Shown here piece by piece: positions 24,911-37,367 of a DNA stretch of 64,000 bases. A program made the translations under genes and the position numbers. The stretch lies in contig CM051516.1 in assembly GCA_028015205.1 (NCBI GenBank), positions 63,058,230-63,122,229 on the forward strand. The letters are read 5' to 3'. The DNA comes from Mytilisepta virgata (Eukaryota > Mollusca > Bivalvia > Mytilida > Mytilidae). Position 1 is the stretch's first letter, and every line of letters starts with the position of its first letter. The notes under the pieces were generated by a model. That model was not told the DNA's origin. It saw nothing but the letters and a program-made list of their open reading frames with translations, and searched no databases.

Positions 24911-25914
24911 AACCGGATTTTCATAGGAAAATATCGGTTATTAATTTGGTGATGTACGGCGGGCGGGCAGGCGGACGGCTGCCAAACAGTGTCCGTGCAA
25001 TAACTTATGAACTGTTCAACCAAAGCTTTTCAAATTTTAATATGTTGTTACTGATGACAAAATGGAGGTCAAGTTCGATATTGACAATTTTCACTCTCTC
25101 CGTTCAGGAGTTATGGTTCTTGAAAGATTGAAAAATGGCTTTCCCAGTGGTGTGCATGTGATAACTTATGAACTGTTTAACCAAAGCTTTTCAAATTTTA
25201 ATATGTTGTTACTGATGACAAAATGGAGGTCAAGTTCGATATTGACGATTTTCACTTTCACTGTTAAAGAGTTATGGTTCTTGAAAGATTGAAAAATGGC
25301 TTTCCCAGTGGTGTCCGTGTGTTAACTTATGAACTGTTCAACCAAAGCTTTTCAAATTTTAATATGTTGTTACTGATGACAAAATGGAGGTCAAGTTCGA
25401 TATTGATGATTTTCACTATCACCGTTCAGGAGTTATGGTTCTTGAAAGATTGAAAAATGGCTTTCCCAGTGGTGTCCGTGCGATAATTTATGAACTGTTC
25501 AACCAAAGCTTTTCAAATTTTAATATGTTGTTACTGATGACAAAATGGAGGTCAAGTTCGATATTGACGATTTCCACTTTCACCGTTCCGATATTGACGA
25601 TTTTCACTTTCACCGTTCAGGAGTTATGGTTCTAAAAAATTGGCGTATTTCTTTCATTATTGACTTCATGATTTCTGCCTACCAACCCCTGCTTAACAAA
25701 TGTGTGTGTACTTATATACTCTCAAAAATTCCAATATTTGTCACTTACTATAAATAGGAGATCAAGATTGATTTTTGCCTTTCCATTTCTGAACCCTACA
25801 AAACCCTACAAAAATTCATTTATATTTCTTTACTTCATCCTGTTTGGGAATCCAGATTTGCAAACATCATTTCCATGCAGGAAAATCCGGTTTGCTGTCA
25901 TTCGACAGCCTCTT
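24911..25914 (+). mobile_element. Family C HINE-like element with 161 bp tandem units (C1)
   Basis: The 5' end AACCGGATTTTCATAGG is complemented near the 3' end by GGAAAATCCGGTT, followed by a GCTGTC-ATTC-GACAGC hairpin and CTCTTG. A GGCGGGCGGGCAGG stretch follows the 5' end. The body is about four copies of a 161 bp unit (atgaactgttcaaccaaagc, aaaatggaggtcaagttcg, gagttatggttcttgaaag). The unit is not a multiple of three, so the apparent peptides change frame and are not a gene. Confidence 0.78.
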
Positions 25915-26564
25915 GTTGGTATTGAAATATGTTTTTTTTTTCTCTAATCATACAAATAATCTTGTGCATTCGTCTGTGCAATTAAAATGAACAGTAAGTA
26001 GAGAAAAGTTAGAAATTTTAATAAACAATTATTGACATACATTACATTAGAAGTTTAATACTGTTGGTAATTTCAAATCATTGATAATTTTGTTTCAGTG
26101 AAATCACTCAAAATAAATAATTTAGGAGGGACAGGTATTATAATTTTAATATTTTAGTGTGATAAAATAAATAGCACTGAAATATATGGTTTATTCTTGG
26201 CTTGTGAAAGGTTATTTTAACATCAAACATCTTTTTTATAGAGATTGATGTCTTTGGAGAAAGCATTCATTTGTAACATTATGAATGAATATTTCCAACA
26301 ATTTTGTTTTTTCAGCCTTATTTTAAGCAAGGCAAAATGAAAATAAATGACCCAAATACATCAGCTATATTAAAGACCTATCCTACTATAAAGATTTACC
26401 AATAATAAATTGTTGATATCTTGTACATATATTCTTAATGATATCATCTTTCAATTAGGCTAATAAAAATTTTGTGGTCACCGACCAGTTTATACATCTA
26501 TGGCGTCATCTTTATTACCTTGTTTAGAATCTACCGCTTATATATTATTTTGTCTATATTTTTT
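25915..26564. other. Intron, no recognised element
   Basis: AT-rich; no termini or exon seen. Confidence 0.45.
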
Positions 26565-27312
26565 TAGGCCGGGCATATAGTTGTTTCGTTCTGTCTGTCC
26601 GTCCTTCCGTCCATATGAGGTTAACGTTCAAGTTTATAGTTTTTCATGAAGGATTTATGGTATCATCCTGAAACTTTGTTCATGAATAGCTTGTGGTATG
26701 AACAGCAGCATTTTGATGCAAAAAGGATACTGTGACCTTGAGGTCATTGGTCATCAACTTTGAATTTCTTCATAGAATTTCAATATTAGAATCTAGGTTT
26801 AAGGTAGTTTTTCTTGAAGGAGTTATGATATCATCCTGAAACTTTGTACATGGATAGCTTGTGAAATGAACAGCAACATTTTGATGTGAAAAGGATGCTG
26901 TGAGCTTGAAGTCATGGAACATTGTCTTTGAATTTCTTTTTGGAATTTCAATATACTAGGAATCCAGGTTAAAGTTCAGGTTTAAGGTAGTTTTTCATGA
27001 AGGAGTTATGGTATCATCCTGAAACTTTGTACATGGATAGCTTGTGAAATGAACAGCAGCATTAAGATGCAAAAAAGGATGCTGTGACCTTGAGGTCATG
27101 GTTAATCGGCTTTGAATTTCTTTGTGGAATTTCAATATTAGAATCCAGGTTAAGGTTCAGGTTGAATTTAGTTTTTCATGAAGTACTGAGAGAATGTATT
27201 TCATCTACCCTATCGTTAGGGACTTCAAACTAGACATTATACAAATGTAATTCTATTTACTAAATACTTGCATCATTGGCGGGGCATGTCGTGTCCATTG
27301 GACGCATATATA
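26565..27312 (+). repeat. Family D dispersed repeat with GTCY microsatellite and about 180 bp units
   Basis: It opens aggccgggcatatag with a ctgtctgtccgtccttccgtcc stretch. Three units follow on atggtatcatcctgaaactt, catggatagcttgtgaaatg and gctgtgaccttgaggtcat. Near the end are ggcggggcatgtcg and a small GTCC-ATT-GGAC hairpin. The layout is HINE-like, but I could not find a matching inverted repeat, so the class is open. Confidence 0.5.
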
Positions 27313-27619
27313 CTTATTTAAGATTGTTTTTGGGAGAAAACACAGGCGGCATGACTTATGTAACAAAAATATGTCACAACAAAATAAATAAAATGCATGG
27401 TGTGGGCACAAAGTGGTATTAATAACTTCCCGCCATTTTTGTTAGGGACTCAAAGTATGGAAAATCGCTAATCGCAAAAACTTGACCAATAATGATATAA
27501 TTAAATTTTTACAGAAGATGGAGACTTGTCTATTCTTAGATTAAGAATATAAAAACATGTCAGAGGAAAATATATTTACCGAAAATGGGTCAAAAAAATA
27601 AAAGTGGCAGAAAAAAAAT
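27313..27619. other. Intron, no recognised element
   Basis: AT-rich; no repeat terminus or exon seen. Confidence 0.4.
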
Positions 27620-28389
27620 TGAGCCATTTGAGCTTTTGCTATCACTTGGTGTCCATTGTCCGTCTGCCGTCTGTCGCAAACGTTTTCAAAGATCTTCTTC
27701 TCTGAAACAACTGAACTAATTTTGTGGAATGATCCTTAGTGTATCTAGAATTAAGTTTGTGTTTTATTGTCTTGTCCGTCAAGAAACATGACCACCATGG
27801 CTAAAAATAGAACATAGGGGGTAAACTTCAGTTTTTGGCCTATATCTCAAAAACTAAAGCATTTAGAGCAAAAATGACATGGGATAGAAATGTTAATCAA
27901 CCCTTTGTTTTGAGTTATTGCCCCTGAATTGTTAATTTTAAGGAAATTTTGCGGTTTTAGGTTTTCATCTTGAATATTATTATAGATAAAGACAAACTCA
28001 TGGTAAACATCAAAAATGTTCAGCAAAGTAAGGTCTACAAATAAGTCAACATGACCAAAATCGTCAATCGACCCCTTTTAGGAGTTTTTGCCCTTAAAAG
28101 ACAATTTTTCACAGTTTTTTGTCATTTTTAAAAATCTTCTCCTCTGAAACTACAGAATCAATTTCAGCCAAACTTAAAAGTCAAAATGGAAGGTCAAGAG
28201 TCAATGCCATTGAAAAAGTCTATAGCAACCAATGAAAAATTCCCTAGCAACCATATCTATTTGCATTCAGGATTCTATATTTTAGCTGTACAGGTCAATA
28301 TTAATACGTTAAATAGCAAAAATAATCATTGATGCAAGATGTACACAAAATATAACAGCTGAGCAATTTAGGCTCTTGGGAGCCTTTTG
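27620..28389 (+). mobile_element. Family A element (A8), degenerate 5' end
   Basis: The remnant start gagccatttgagcttttgc and a short GTC microsatellite precede a body with aaacttcagtttttggcc, ttattgcccctgaattgtt and tctcctctgaaactacagaa. The 3' end is AGCTGAGCAATTTAGGCTC, a hairpin and TTTTG. Its stretch acaatttttcacag is the unoccupied version of the C2 insertion site in A14. Confidence 0.7.
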
Positions 28390-28588
28390 TTTGATTTTGT
28401 CATGCAATAGTATTTGTCGGACATTTTTTTTCAAAGAAGATAAGGGAATATATTTGATCACAGTAATACGTTTTACATATTTTCTAACAAAACGAGAAAA
28501 AAACATGGTTCCGAAATTAAGGGGAAAAAAATGTTGACGTTCAACAGTTTCACAACGCAGGATGCAGGGTCTGAGAAACACAATTTTT

Positions 28589-30177
28589 AGTCCAGCACTG
28601 GTAGTTTTGATAAAACTAGCCATGCTGGAGTATTGTTAACACGACAATCTGTTGAGACAAAGTACCCCCAATCTGCAAATAGTTCCTATGAACTCAATAC
28701 AATTTTAAATCAAGGTACAATGCATAGGGTTGCATGCAGTGATTCACTGAAAAATAAAATATATAGAAAGATAACTCTATTGAATAACAAATGGGTGTTG
28801 GAGAAAACTGTTTTGAGTCAAGCAAACTTTAGCGTATGAATATGAAAAAATACAGAAGTGCGAAAGCGAGGGAAATTCAATTTAATTAACAACCAAGATT
28901 GACCGTAATATTGTTACCGGCTGGTGACAGTCGGAAATTTTAATATTCTCAGTAAGTTAATTACTTTCAGTCCTCATCGAGTGTTCATTTCGTCAATCTT
29001 ATAAACCATTTCAATAATTTACTGTATTACAAATAGTTGTATTGAAAACGATTTTAAAATATATTTTATTGATTTGTTTTCTACCTGGAAGTTATATTTC
29101 GAAAAGAAGTACGAAACAAGTTCGGAATGGACTTCTGTATTCACGTTTCTCAGAAGAATAAATTTGAAATATTTAAATGAAATGATTTTTTTTTTTTTGG
29201 AAAACAAATCCTCTTATTAGATATTACAAGGTTATGGTTATATATATTCTAACAAGACGAATGTCAACAAAAGTTGAACACGTGTAGTAAAAATGATTTG
29301 TGAGATGCTCCAAAACTTTTGGTCACGTTTTACGAATTTGTCAACAGTATGGCGGGTCGATTAGTGTTTGCTGCCGCTTTCGACTTTGACATTAAAACAG
29401 CTATTTGAAGGAAAAGAAAGATAATTTTTTGAAAGCAAAATAAAATAACGATGCCGAAAGTATGACTTATTATTATGGTTTCCTATTCTTATCCAAAATT
29501 GTGGAGTCAAAAATGAGGACGGGACAAACAAATTCTATTTTTTTGACGATTTTCCAATTGTACTAAACATTGTTGTGTTTTGATGTAAAAAAAAAATATG
29601 ACTATGAGTATGTATTGTAAAAGTTCAAATTGACGGTCAGCTGTCATATTTATCCACCCTCTCAAACCCATTAACTTTCAAATAACTATGAAAATTATGG
29701 TTGAGATCTCAACTCTAAATGTATTTTGTTTCTCCTTATAACAAGATGCACATTCGCTGGTGTATGAGGGGTACCTAGGGTTGGTCTTTATATATTTGAA
29801 AACATCGAGATTCCCACTCTATAATTATATATGAATTTTGAGTATCCTTTAATTTGTGAATTTTAGTTTCAGTACTTTTAGTATCTTCTTAAAGTTATGC
29901 AAAATGGTAGAGAATTTTTTTATAAAGGACCCTGCAGAGACATATATTGTTTTATATGTCTCTGGACCCAGTGAACTATTATACATCTGTTTGTAGTAAT
30001 TCAAAATCAATTGCTAATAAGTATGTCTAAAATAATTCATTTACATCCATTTTTTTTTAATTCACGAAAAAAAAAGATTCCTCCTTTTAAAAATCCTTTT
30101 TACAAATCAACTAAATATTAATGCCTGTTACAGTTAGATGTTAGCATCAGTGCTGGACAAAAGCACTTCGTGCTATG
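28589..30177 (+). mobile_element. Family F HINE-like element (F2)
   Basis: A near-identical direct copy of F1 with complete ends: AGTCCAGCACTGG at the left; CAGTGCTGGAC, the AGCAC-TTC-GTGCT hairpin and ATG at the right. The high identity suggests recent movement. F1 and F2 flank exon b. Confidence 0.72.
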
Positions 30178-30591
30178 TTTTTTTCATGGCCTAATATACG
30201 GTGAGCAACACGAGCTTGCTCTTCTTTATTGAAAAATTAGCAGTATTGCCAGTAGCCATGAGGTATTTTAGACATAAAAATATTATCAAAAACCACTAAA
30301 TGCACATTAACGTATTCTACAATACATGTAACTTGATGTAATACATTAATTTAGGGGCCAGCTGAAGCCTGCCTCCGAGTGCGGAATTTTCTTGCTGTGT
30401 TGAAGACCCATTGGTAGCCTTGAGCTGTTTTCTGCTCTTTGGTCGGGTTGTTGTCTCTTTGTCACATTCCCCGTTCCCATTCTCTGTTCTACAAGGGTAT
30501 TGTGGGTTAAGCTGATTAGTTAAATGAGCACATAGATTTAAGTATTTTGTAAACAAAAACTATTGTCTTTGATTTCTATTGTCTGTTTTAG
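30178..30591. other. Intron, no recognised element
   Basis: Holds no repeat terminus I recognise; ends at the acceptor of exon c. Confidence 0.45.
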
Positions 30592-30724
30592 ACAAATCAG
30601 TATCAGGAAGAAGGAAAAGAAGCACTAATGAAATAGAATTAGTTATAGGCGAGGACAGTGAATGTGAAAAAAATCTGGATATTGTTTACTGTAATGGACC
30701 TCTACCAGCTGGAAAAAGCTTCAT
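30592..30724 (+). CDS. Receptor PTP-like gene, exon c (furin-type site and YCNGPL motif)
   Basis: A 133 bp exon follows the acceptor tctgttttag and ends before gtaaga; phase 1 in, phase 2 out. It encodes KSVSGRRKRSTNEIELVIGE, then a cysteine-containing segment and YCNGPLPAGKSF. The YCNGPL..G motif is the most telling sign of a receptor tyrosine phosphatase ectodomain close to the membrane. RRKR at 30609-30620 fits the furin consensus R-X-K/R-R and would cut about 65 residues before the membrane helix, the kind of position used in LAR-type and PTPRK-type receptors. Whether it is processed is inference. Confidence 0.75.
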
Positions 30725-30959
30725 GTAAGAATGAATATTTGTTTGAAGAATACTAAGTATAAAATTATGTAATACAATTAGTCAGAATTAGATTTTTCCT
30801 GATTTAGTCAATGATGCTGCTGTCAAAATCTGAGATCTTTTGAAAAAAACATACGGATATTCTGCTCATGTCATTATTCTTTGTTTTATATAGTTCAGGT
30901 GTTAATAATGTTTACATAGGAAAGACCTTACTGTATTTCTTATGATTATTGTTATTGTT

Positions 30960-31605
30960 TCTCCTGCAAAAATTCAATTAAATCTCTTGGAAAAGTTTTT
31001 AGACATATTGACATGAAATTTGGCACCAAGTATCAGTCAGACATAAGCTATCAAGTGGTGAGGCCGCTAAGGGTTCCCATGTACCTTATAAGAGTTTCCT
31101 CCCCTGTTACAGTTATGCCTGTTATCAGATCTCCTCAAAAACTGTAAGAGATATCGACATGAAACGTTTTGCAATGTCTTCCGGTTTTCTGTGCGCACAT
31201 TAATCACATCTGCCGAAAAGGATCTGATGTCATAAGAGTTATTTCCCTTTATATACATTTCACTTTTGGTTTTTCATGCAAATATTAAGTTTGAGTTAAG
31301 ATACAAGCATAAGCCTTCATATTTAGGGATCATTTATTGTACCAAGTAAAATTAGGTCAAGGTCACTTTCCAATTTTGAATTTTGCTTTTTATCAGATCT
31401 CCAAGACGGTAGAAGATAGCTGATAAAATGTAATGGGCAAAATGTCAAGGACATCGAGACGAGGCAAAATTACATTTAAGTCAAGTCATATGACGTCATC
31501 TTCTATGAGTTATTGGCCTTTGAACATTTAAATTTATGGTTTTTGTTGGCTAATAACTTGATAATGGTACAAGATAGAGGCATGGGGTCTTTTGTTTTGA
31601 CACCA
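30960..31605 (+). repeat. Diverged tandem repeat, about 130-150 bp units
   Basis: Units share gatctcctcaaaaactgtaa / gatctccaagacggtagaag, gacatgaaa and agttatt...ccttt blocks. They resemble the bodies of the HINE-like families, but no termini are visible. It abuts a truncated family B copy. Confidence 0.45.
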
Positions 31606-34245
31606 GGGACAAAATTTTTGCGGTCATATATTGGTATGACGTTGGCGTCGTCGTCGTCGTCCGAAGACATTTGGTTTTCGCACTATAACTTTAGTATAAG
31701 TTAATAGAAATCTATGAAATTTAAACACAAGGTTTATGACCACAAAAGGAAGGTTGGGATTGATTTTAGGAGTTTTGGTCCCAACAGTTTAAGAATTAGG
31801 GGCCAAAAAATGGCACAATAAGCATTTTTAGCTCACCTGACCTAAAGGGTCAAGTGAGCTTTTCTCATCACTTGACGTCCGTCGTCCGTCGTCCGTTAAC
31901 TTTTACAAAAATCTTCTCCTCTGAAACTACTGGGCCAACTTGAACCAAACTTGGCCACAAGCATCATTAGGGTATCTAGTTTAAAAAACATGTCCGATGA
32001 CCCCGCCTGCCAACCAATATGGCCGACATGGCTAAAAATAGAACATAGGGGTAAACTGCAGTTTTTGTCTTATATCTCAAAAACTAAAGCAATTAGAGCA
32101 AAACTGACATGGGGTAAAAATGTTCATCAGGTCAAGATCTACTTGCCATGAAATTTTCAGACGAATCGGTCAACCCTTTATTGGGTTATTGCCCCTGAAT
32201 TGTTAATTTTAAGGAAATTTTGCAGTTTTAGGTTATTATCTTGAATATTAATTATAGATAAAGACAAATTGTAAACAGCAAAAATGTTCAACAAAGTAAG
32301 ATCTACAAATAAGTCAACATGACCAAAATCATTGATTGATCCCTTATAGGAGTTTTTGCCCTTTAAAGACGGCATCCAGCGTAAACTTTCCTTTAAAGAT
32401 CTTTTCCTCTCAAACCACAGGGCCAATTGAGACCAAACTTTTATGGAATGGTCCTCGGGTGGCCCCCTTCCAAAATTATGTCTGGCATCCCCGACTTCCA
32501 ACCAAGATGGCTGCTGTTACTAAAAATAGAAAAAGAAGGGGGGGTGACTTTCAAAAATCTTCTTATATGAAACTACAAGTCCAGTTGGAACCAAAGTTGG
32601 CAGTAATAGTTCTTAGGAGGTTCTCTTTCAGAGATATGTCCAATGACCCAGACTGTTAACCAAGAACTTAGTTTAACATAGGGCCCTATGGGAAAATTCA
32701 TTGAAAAATCTTTTTGTCTTAAACCACTTCACCAATTGGAACCAGACTTGGCAGCAATGGTCCTTAGATGGTCCTCTTTCAGAATTTTGTGCGATGACCC
32801 AGACTGTCAACCAAGATGTCCACAACCGAACTTAGTTTAACATAGGGCCCTATAGGAAAATTCATCGAAAAATCTTCTTGTCTGAAACCACTTCACATAT
32901 TGGAGCAGGACTTGGCAGCATTGGTCCTTAGGAGGTCCTTTTTCAGAAATGTGTCTGATTTCGTGGACTGTGAACCAAGATGGCTGCCACAGCAGAACTT
33001 AGTTTAACATAGGATCCTATGGGAAATTCACTCAAAAATCTTCTCGTCTGAAACCACTAAGCCAATTAGAATAAGACATGGTAGCAATGGTCCTTAGATG
33101 GTCCTCTTTCAGAATTTTGTGCGATGACCCAGACTGTCAACCAAGATGGCTGCCACACCCAAACTTAGTTTAACATGGGGCCTTATGGAAAAATTCATTG
33201 AAAAATCTTCTTGTCTGAAACCAATTGACATATTGGAGCAGGACTTCACGGCATTGGTCCTTAGGAGGTCCTTTTTCAGAAATTTGTCTGATTTCGTGGA
33301 CTGTGAACCAAGATGGCTGCCACAGCAGAACTTAGTTTAACATAGGACTATATGGGAAATTCACTCAAAAATCTTCTAGTCTGAAACCACTAAGCCAATT
33401 AGAATTAGACTTGGTAGCAATGGTCCTTAGATGGTCCTCTTTCAGAATTTTGAGCGATGACCCAGACTGTCAACCAAGATGGCCGCCACACCAGAACTTA
33501 GTTTAACATAGAGCCCTATAGGAAAAATTCATTGAAAAATCTTCTTGTCTGAAACCACTTGACATATTGGAGGCAGACTTGGCAGCATTGGTCCTTAGGA
33601 GGTCCTCTTTCAGAAATATGTCCAGATTGTCAACCAAGATGGCTGCCACAGCGAACTTTGTTAAATATTGGACCCTATAGGAAAATTCATTTAAAAATTT
33701 TCTTGTCTGAAACCGCTTAGCCAGTTGGAACAAGACTTAGCAGAAATGGTCCTTAGATGGTTCTCTTTTAGAAATGAATCCGTTGACCTGGACTAAACCA
33801 AGATGACTGCCACAGCTGAAATTAGTTTAACGTAGAATCCTATAGAAAAGCCAGCCAAATTGACTGCAACACTTAAATTTTTAGGTCTGCTCAAGATAAA
33901 AAGTTCAATCCAGGTGAGCGATACAGGCTCTTGAGAGCCTGTAGTTGGTTATTATCTTGGTGTAAGGGAGGTAATCCAAACACATTTAAAGTAAAATGTT
34001 GTGTATGATTCGATTACCTCCCTTACAAGTCGTAAATTATGTATAAAGAAATGGGGGGGGGGGGGGGGGGAGAGGTGAAAACAAAATTTAGGGGGGGTAA
34101 ATGAGAAATTGGGGGGCACAATTTTTTTTTGCAAAAAGGGGGGGTTACAATAATTTTTATTGTTTTTTGTTTTTTGTCTTTTTTTTTGGGGGGGTCAATG
34201 TGCAACTTCATAGTGTATTGCACAAAAGCAAAAAAAGGGGTAAAT

Positions 34246-34276
<31 letters not shown>

Positions 34277-34520
34277 CAATTCGCCACAGCATATTGTATT
34301 GCACAAAAAGCAAATATAAATATAAATTCAAATCATATGACCAATTCTAAGTTCTTTGATTACAGTTATTCTGTGTCAGAAACCTATTATGTGTCAAATA
34401 TTTAATTACAATCCAAATTCAGACCTGTATCAAGTGCGAATATTGTGTCCATTTTTGCCCCAATTGTTCAGGGTTGGAGCTATGCGGTCGTATCCAGCTG
34501 CGCTCAGCGAAGCAATTTAT
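31606..34520 (+). mobile_element. Family B element (B3), 5' truncated, carrying A9
   Basis: It begins inside the 5' palindrome (caaaatttttgcggtcatat) with a GTC microsatellite and one 161 bp unit. Family A copy A9 (31830-33944) interrupts it. The 3' part carries long G runs (about 34052-34070 and 34256-34276) and ends in TGCGGTCGTAT and a GCTGCGC-TCA-GCGAAGC hairpin. The proline- and glycine-rich frames over the G runs are artefacts. Confidence 0.68.
31830..33944 (+). mobile_element. Family A HINE-like element (A9) nested in B3
   Basis: The 5' end AGCTCACCTGACCTAAAGGG folds on GGTCAAGTGAGCT; a GTC microsatellite and a long body with many gaccaagatggccgccaca-type blocks follow. It ends CAGGTGAGCGATACAGGCTC, GGCTC-TTGA-GAGCC and TGTAG. 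The left flank aataagcattttt is the family B sequence aataagcatttttcttgg, cut in the T run. Confidence 0.82.
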
Positions 34521-35659
34521 TTCATATTTGAAGTGTAATACATGGAATTTTTTCAAAATGCATTATTTTTTAATAGGAATCATTTAAAATATTTTATTAT
34601 CCATTTTCGTAAGACAAAAAATGAAAAAAAATGAAAAATTTTTAAAGATTGAAAAATTGACAAAAACCTGGTTTTTCTTGGCACAAAATTGTTTTGGCAG
34701 TATTTTTCATATTTGTGTTTGATGTAGCATTTTGGTATTTTATAGTACTTCTAGAATTACCTCAACTTTTAGCTGTATCTCTTAAAATTATAGATTTCCA
34801 ACATAGGTTGAGGTAAACTTTTTTTTCTAATAATTAGAAAAGCATTGTTCTTATAGATATTAAATGGATACCAAAAGATAGAATGGGTCTTGGCACATCT
34901 CAAAACTATAAAGAGTTTTAAATCTGATTGAATATAGTAAGAGTTCTGGCCTTTCAAAAATTGAAATTTTAAAAATATCAACTGGAAATGAACTTTTTTT
35001 CGTGATATCAACTTTAAAAGTGTGGCAAATTGATGACAGTGATGATTAGATTTCAAAAATATCCATATATGTTTTATTGAAGCATTTTTCTAATTTTACA
35101 AAATGGGGGGAATGTGGTAAAAATTGCTTAAAAATGATCTAATTCAACATAAGTTCACTCTTTATCAAATCTATCTACCACAAATGACTTTTTAATGTGT
35201 AAATACAGTCCCCCCCCTTTTTCGATTTGACTGAATTTACATCGGTTTTACGGTATTTACATGTAAATGCATATAAAGTACATGTAGACAGCTAGAGAAT
35301 ATCCAGTGCTTTGTTAATGAGAAAATATTATGACACTAACTCCAACCAATTTCCTGAAAATAGCGTTCGCGCAGTGCGTTATTAAAAAACTATTTTTTGC
35401 CAGAAAACACAAGATTTGTCCAAATGTTACCAATTTATTGCATCCGAATGTCAAAATTTTGCATCAAATTAACAGTACATTATTCAGGGAGATGTCCTCT
35501 GCTGAAAATGGCACCGGAAATCGAAATAAATATATCGGGAGATCAAATTCCTACATGAATCTTCATTCTGACATAAGTAAATGTGTACACATACACTCAG
35601 TTTTCTATTTATGACTATTTCCACATCAAACAGCAAATTGCATTATCCTGTGCCATGTT
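34521..35659. other. Intron, no recognised element
   Basis: AT-rich. No transposon terminus, and no open frame with supporting splice signals. Confidence 0.45.
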
Positions 35660-37367
35660 TATGAGTGGCCGTTCGTGTCATTGGTGGTATGAACATACCG
35701 TATGAAATTTTCAACGCGTTGGTTTTTAATTTCAACACGTTGGTTTTTTATTATCAACACGTTGGTTTTCACTTTCAAGGCGTTGGTTTTCACTTTCAAC
35801 TGATAATTTTAAAAGTATTGATTTGCTTTCTATATTTATATGTTCATATGCATTGATAAATTTCTTGAAATAAGCACAGATTATATATTGTTGACAATAT
35901 TTTTATTTACTTTGATGCTTTATATCATTGTGGATATATTCTAATGTTTCACCTCTTATGTTTTATATGGCGAGGATCTTCAGCGGTCTTCACGATTATG
36001 GACTGTACACCGGAAAATCAGTATGTTGCAAAATATGATTCAGTTACAATAAATGATCTTATAAAAGCTACACTTACTTTTAATTGATTAATATTTATCA
36101 CCTCTAGTCCAATTTTCTTGAACATTTACATGCTACTATTTTCTTTTAAATATGATCCTTCATTGGTTATTTTTATCAGTCAAATAACAATGTTTTCTGA
36201 TAGATCGTTCCAATTGCCTCACTGTTTGATTGAATTTAGTAACACACCTCTATTCTTTTCTTTATCAATTGATAATTCACTTTGCCCCATCTCATGCTTC
36301 ATCCATTCCATTATTTATATTATGTCTGTATATAAGTTTAATTATTTTTGAATGTTTCGAATGTGCGTATCATCCGTATTTCCTATATAGTTTTAGATAC
36401 ATTTTCACGATTTATCAGGCCTTGTTAATTTATCTTGTAAATTTTTGTGTCTTTTTTATGCTATAACTGGTTTCTTACTTAAAATTCTTGAGAGTTCAGG
36501 GTCATTCTCTATCAAATCCCAATGTTTTATAATTGATCTTTTAATTGTTTCGCTGCTGGGTTATATTTAGTGGTAAAGATAATCGTTTTAACGTCTGGTT
36601 TTTCAGTGTTAGACAGTAAATCGTTTCGTTCTAAGTTTGTTTGTTTGTTTAGTTGGGGTTTTACGCTGTTTTCAGCACATTTAGCTATTTCGCGGTGGCC
36701 AGTTTTTATTGGTGGAGGAAGCCGGAGTACCCGGAGAGAACCACCGACCTTCGGTAGGAAAATTGGCAATCCTTGTCCATTAAGGTCGGAGTCGAACACA
36801 CCCCGCCACAGGTGAGATTCGAACTCACAACCCCAGCGTTGACAGGCTAGTGATCATTAGTAGTCATGACGAACTACCTAGACCACTCGGCCACCGAGGC
36901 CCCCCGTTCTAAGTTTGAGGTAGATACAATCGCTTAATCTATTTCTGTTTGCTTATAATTTCTTTGTAATAACTTTTCTCTTAATAAATTAATAATCTTG
37001 TTACATTCATAGATATCATTTGTGTTTCTTATATGACGGATCTAAAAATCGCTCCCGGTCTCCGCTGCGTGTAGCCATGTAGCAAGTCAGTAAGTATGTT
37101 CCCGCCAAACTTAACAACAATCTGGAGTCCGTCCGAACGGTTAATTAGATTGTACTTCGTTAGAAAGATTTTGATTGGTAGACATAAGTGGAAAACTTAC
37201 GGTATGGAATGAAAAACTTATGGTATGGAATTGTAAACCAACGCGTTGGTTTTTCATACCATATGAATTACAAATCAACGCGTTGAAAGTAATAACCAAC
37301 GCGTTGATAATAAAAAAAAATTCATACGGTATGTTCATACCGCCAATGACACGAATGGCCACTCATA
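35660..37367. mobile_element. 1.7 kb TIR DNA element with CATGTT target duplication and subterminal ACGCGT repeats
   Basis: Inverted ends of about 60 bp: the left TATGAGTGGCCGTTCGTGTC pairs with the right GACACGAATGGCCACTCATA. CATGTT flanks both sides (35654-35659 and 37368-37373). Just inside each end are several copies of a caacgcgttgg-like motif (35713-35800 and 37238-37305), the kind of array that binds transposase. No transposase frame is visible. A SINE lies inside at 36640-36904. Confidence 0.8.
36640..36904 (-). mobile_element. tRNA-derived SINE, reverse copy, 13 bp target duplication
   Basis: Reverse complement of the SINE at 554-819. On the minus strand it reads GGCCTCGGTGGCCGAGTGG, then a B box (GTTGTGAGTTCGAATC), with the tail ending in repeated aaac. 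CGTTCTAAGTTTG flanks it at 36627-36639 and 36905-36917. This copy keeps better A and B boxes than the first. Confidence 0.85.

Noticed and set aside
24911..25914. CRISPR-like regular repeats
   Set aside because: Units are 161 bp and contiguous with no unique spacers; they are a satellite inside a eukaryotic transposon.
34023..34350. Proline-rich and glycine-rich peptides on both strands
   Set aside because: They come from homopolymer C/G runs in family B and have no other coding support.
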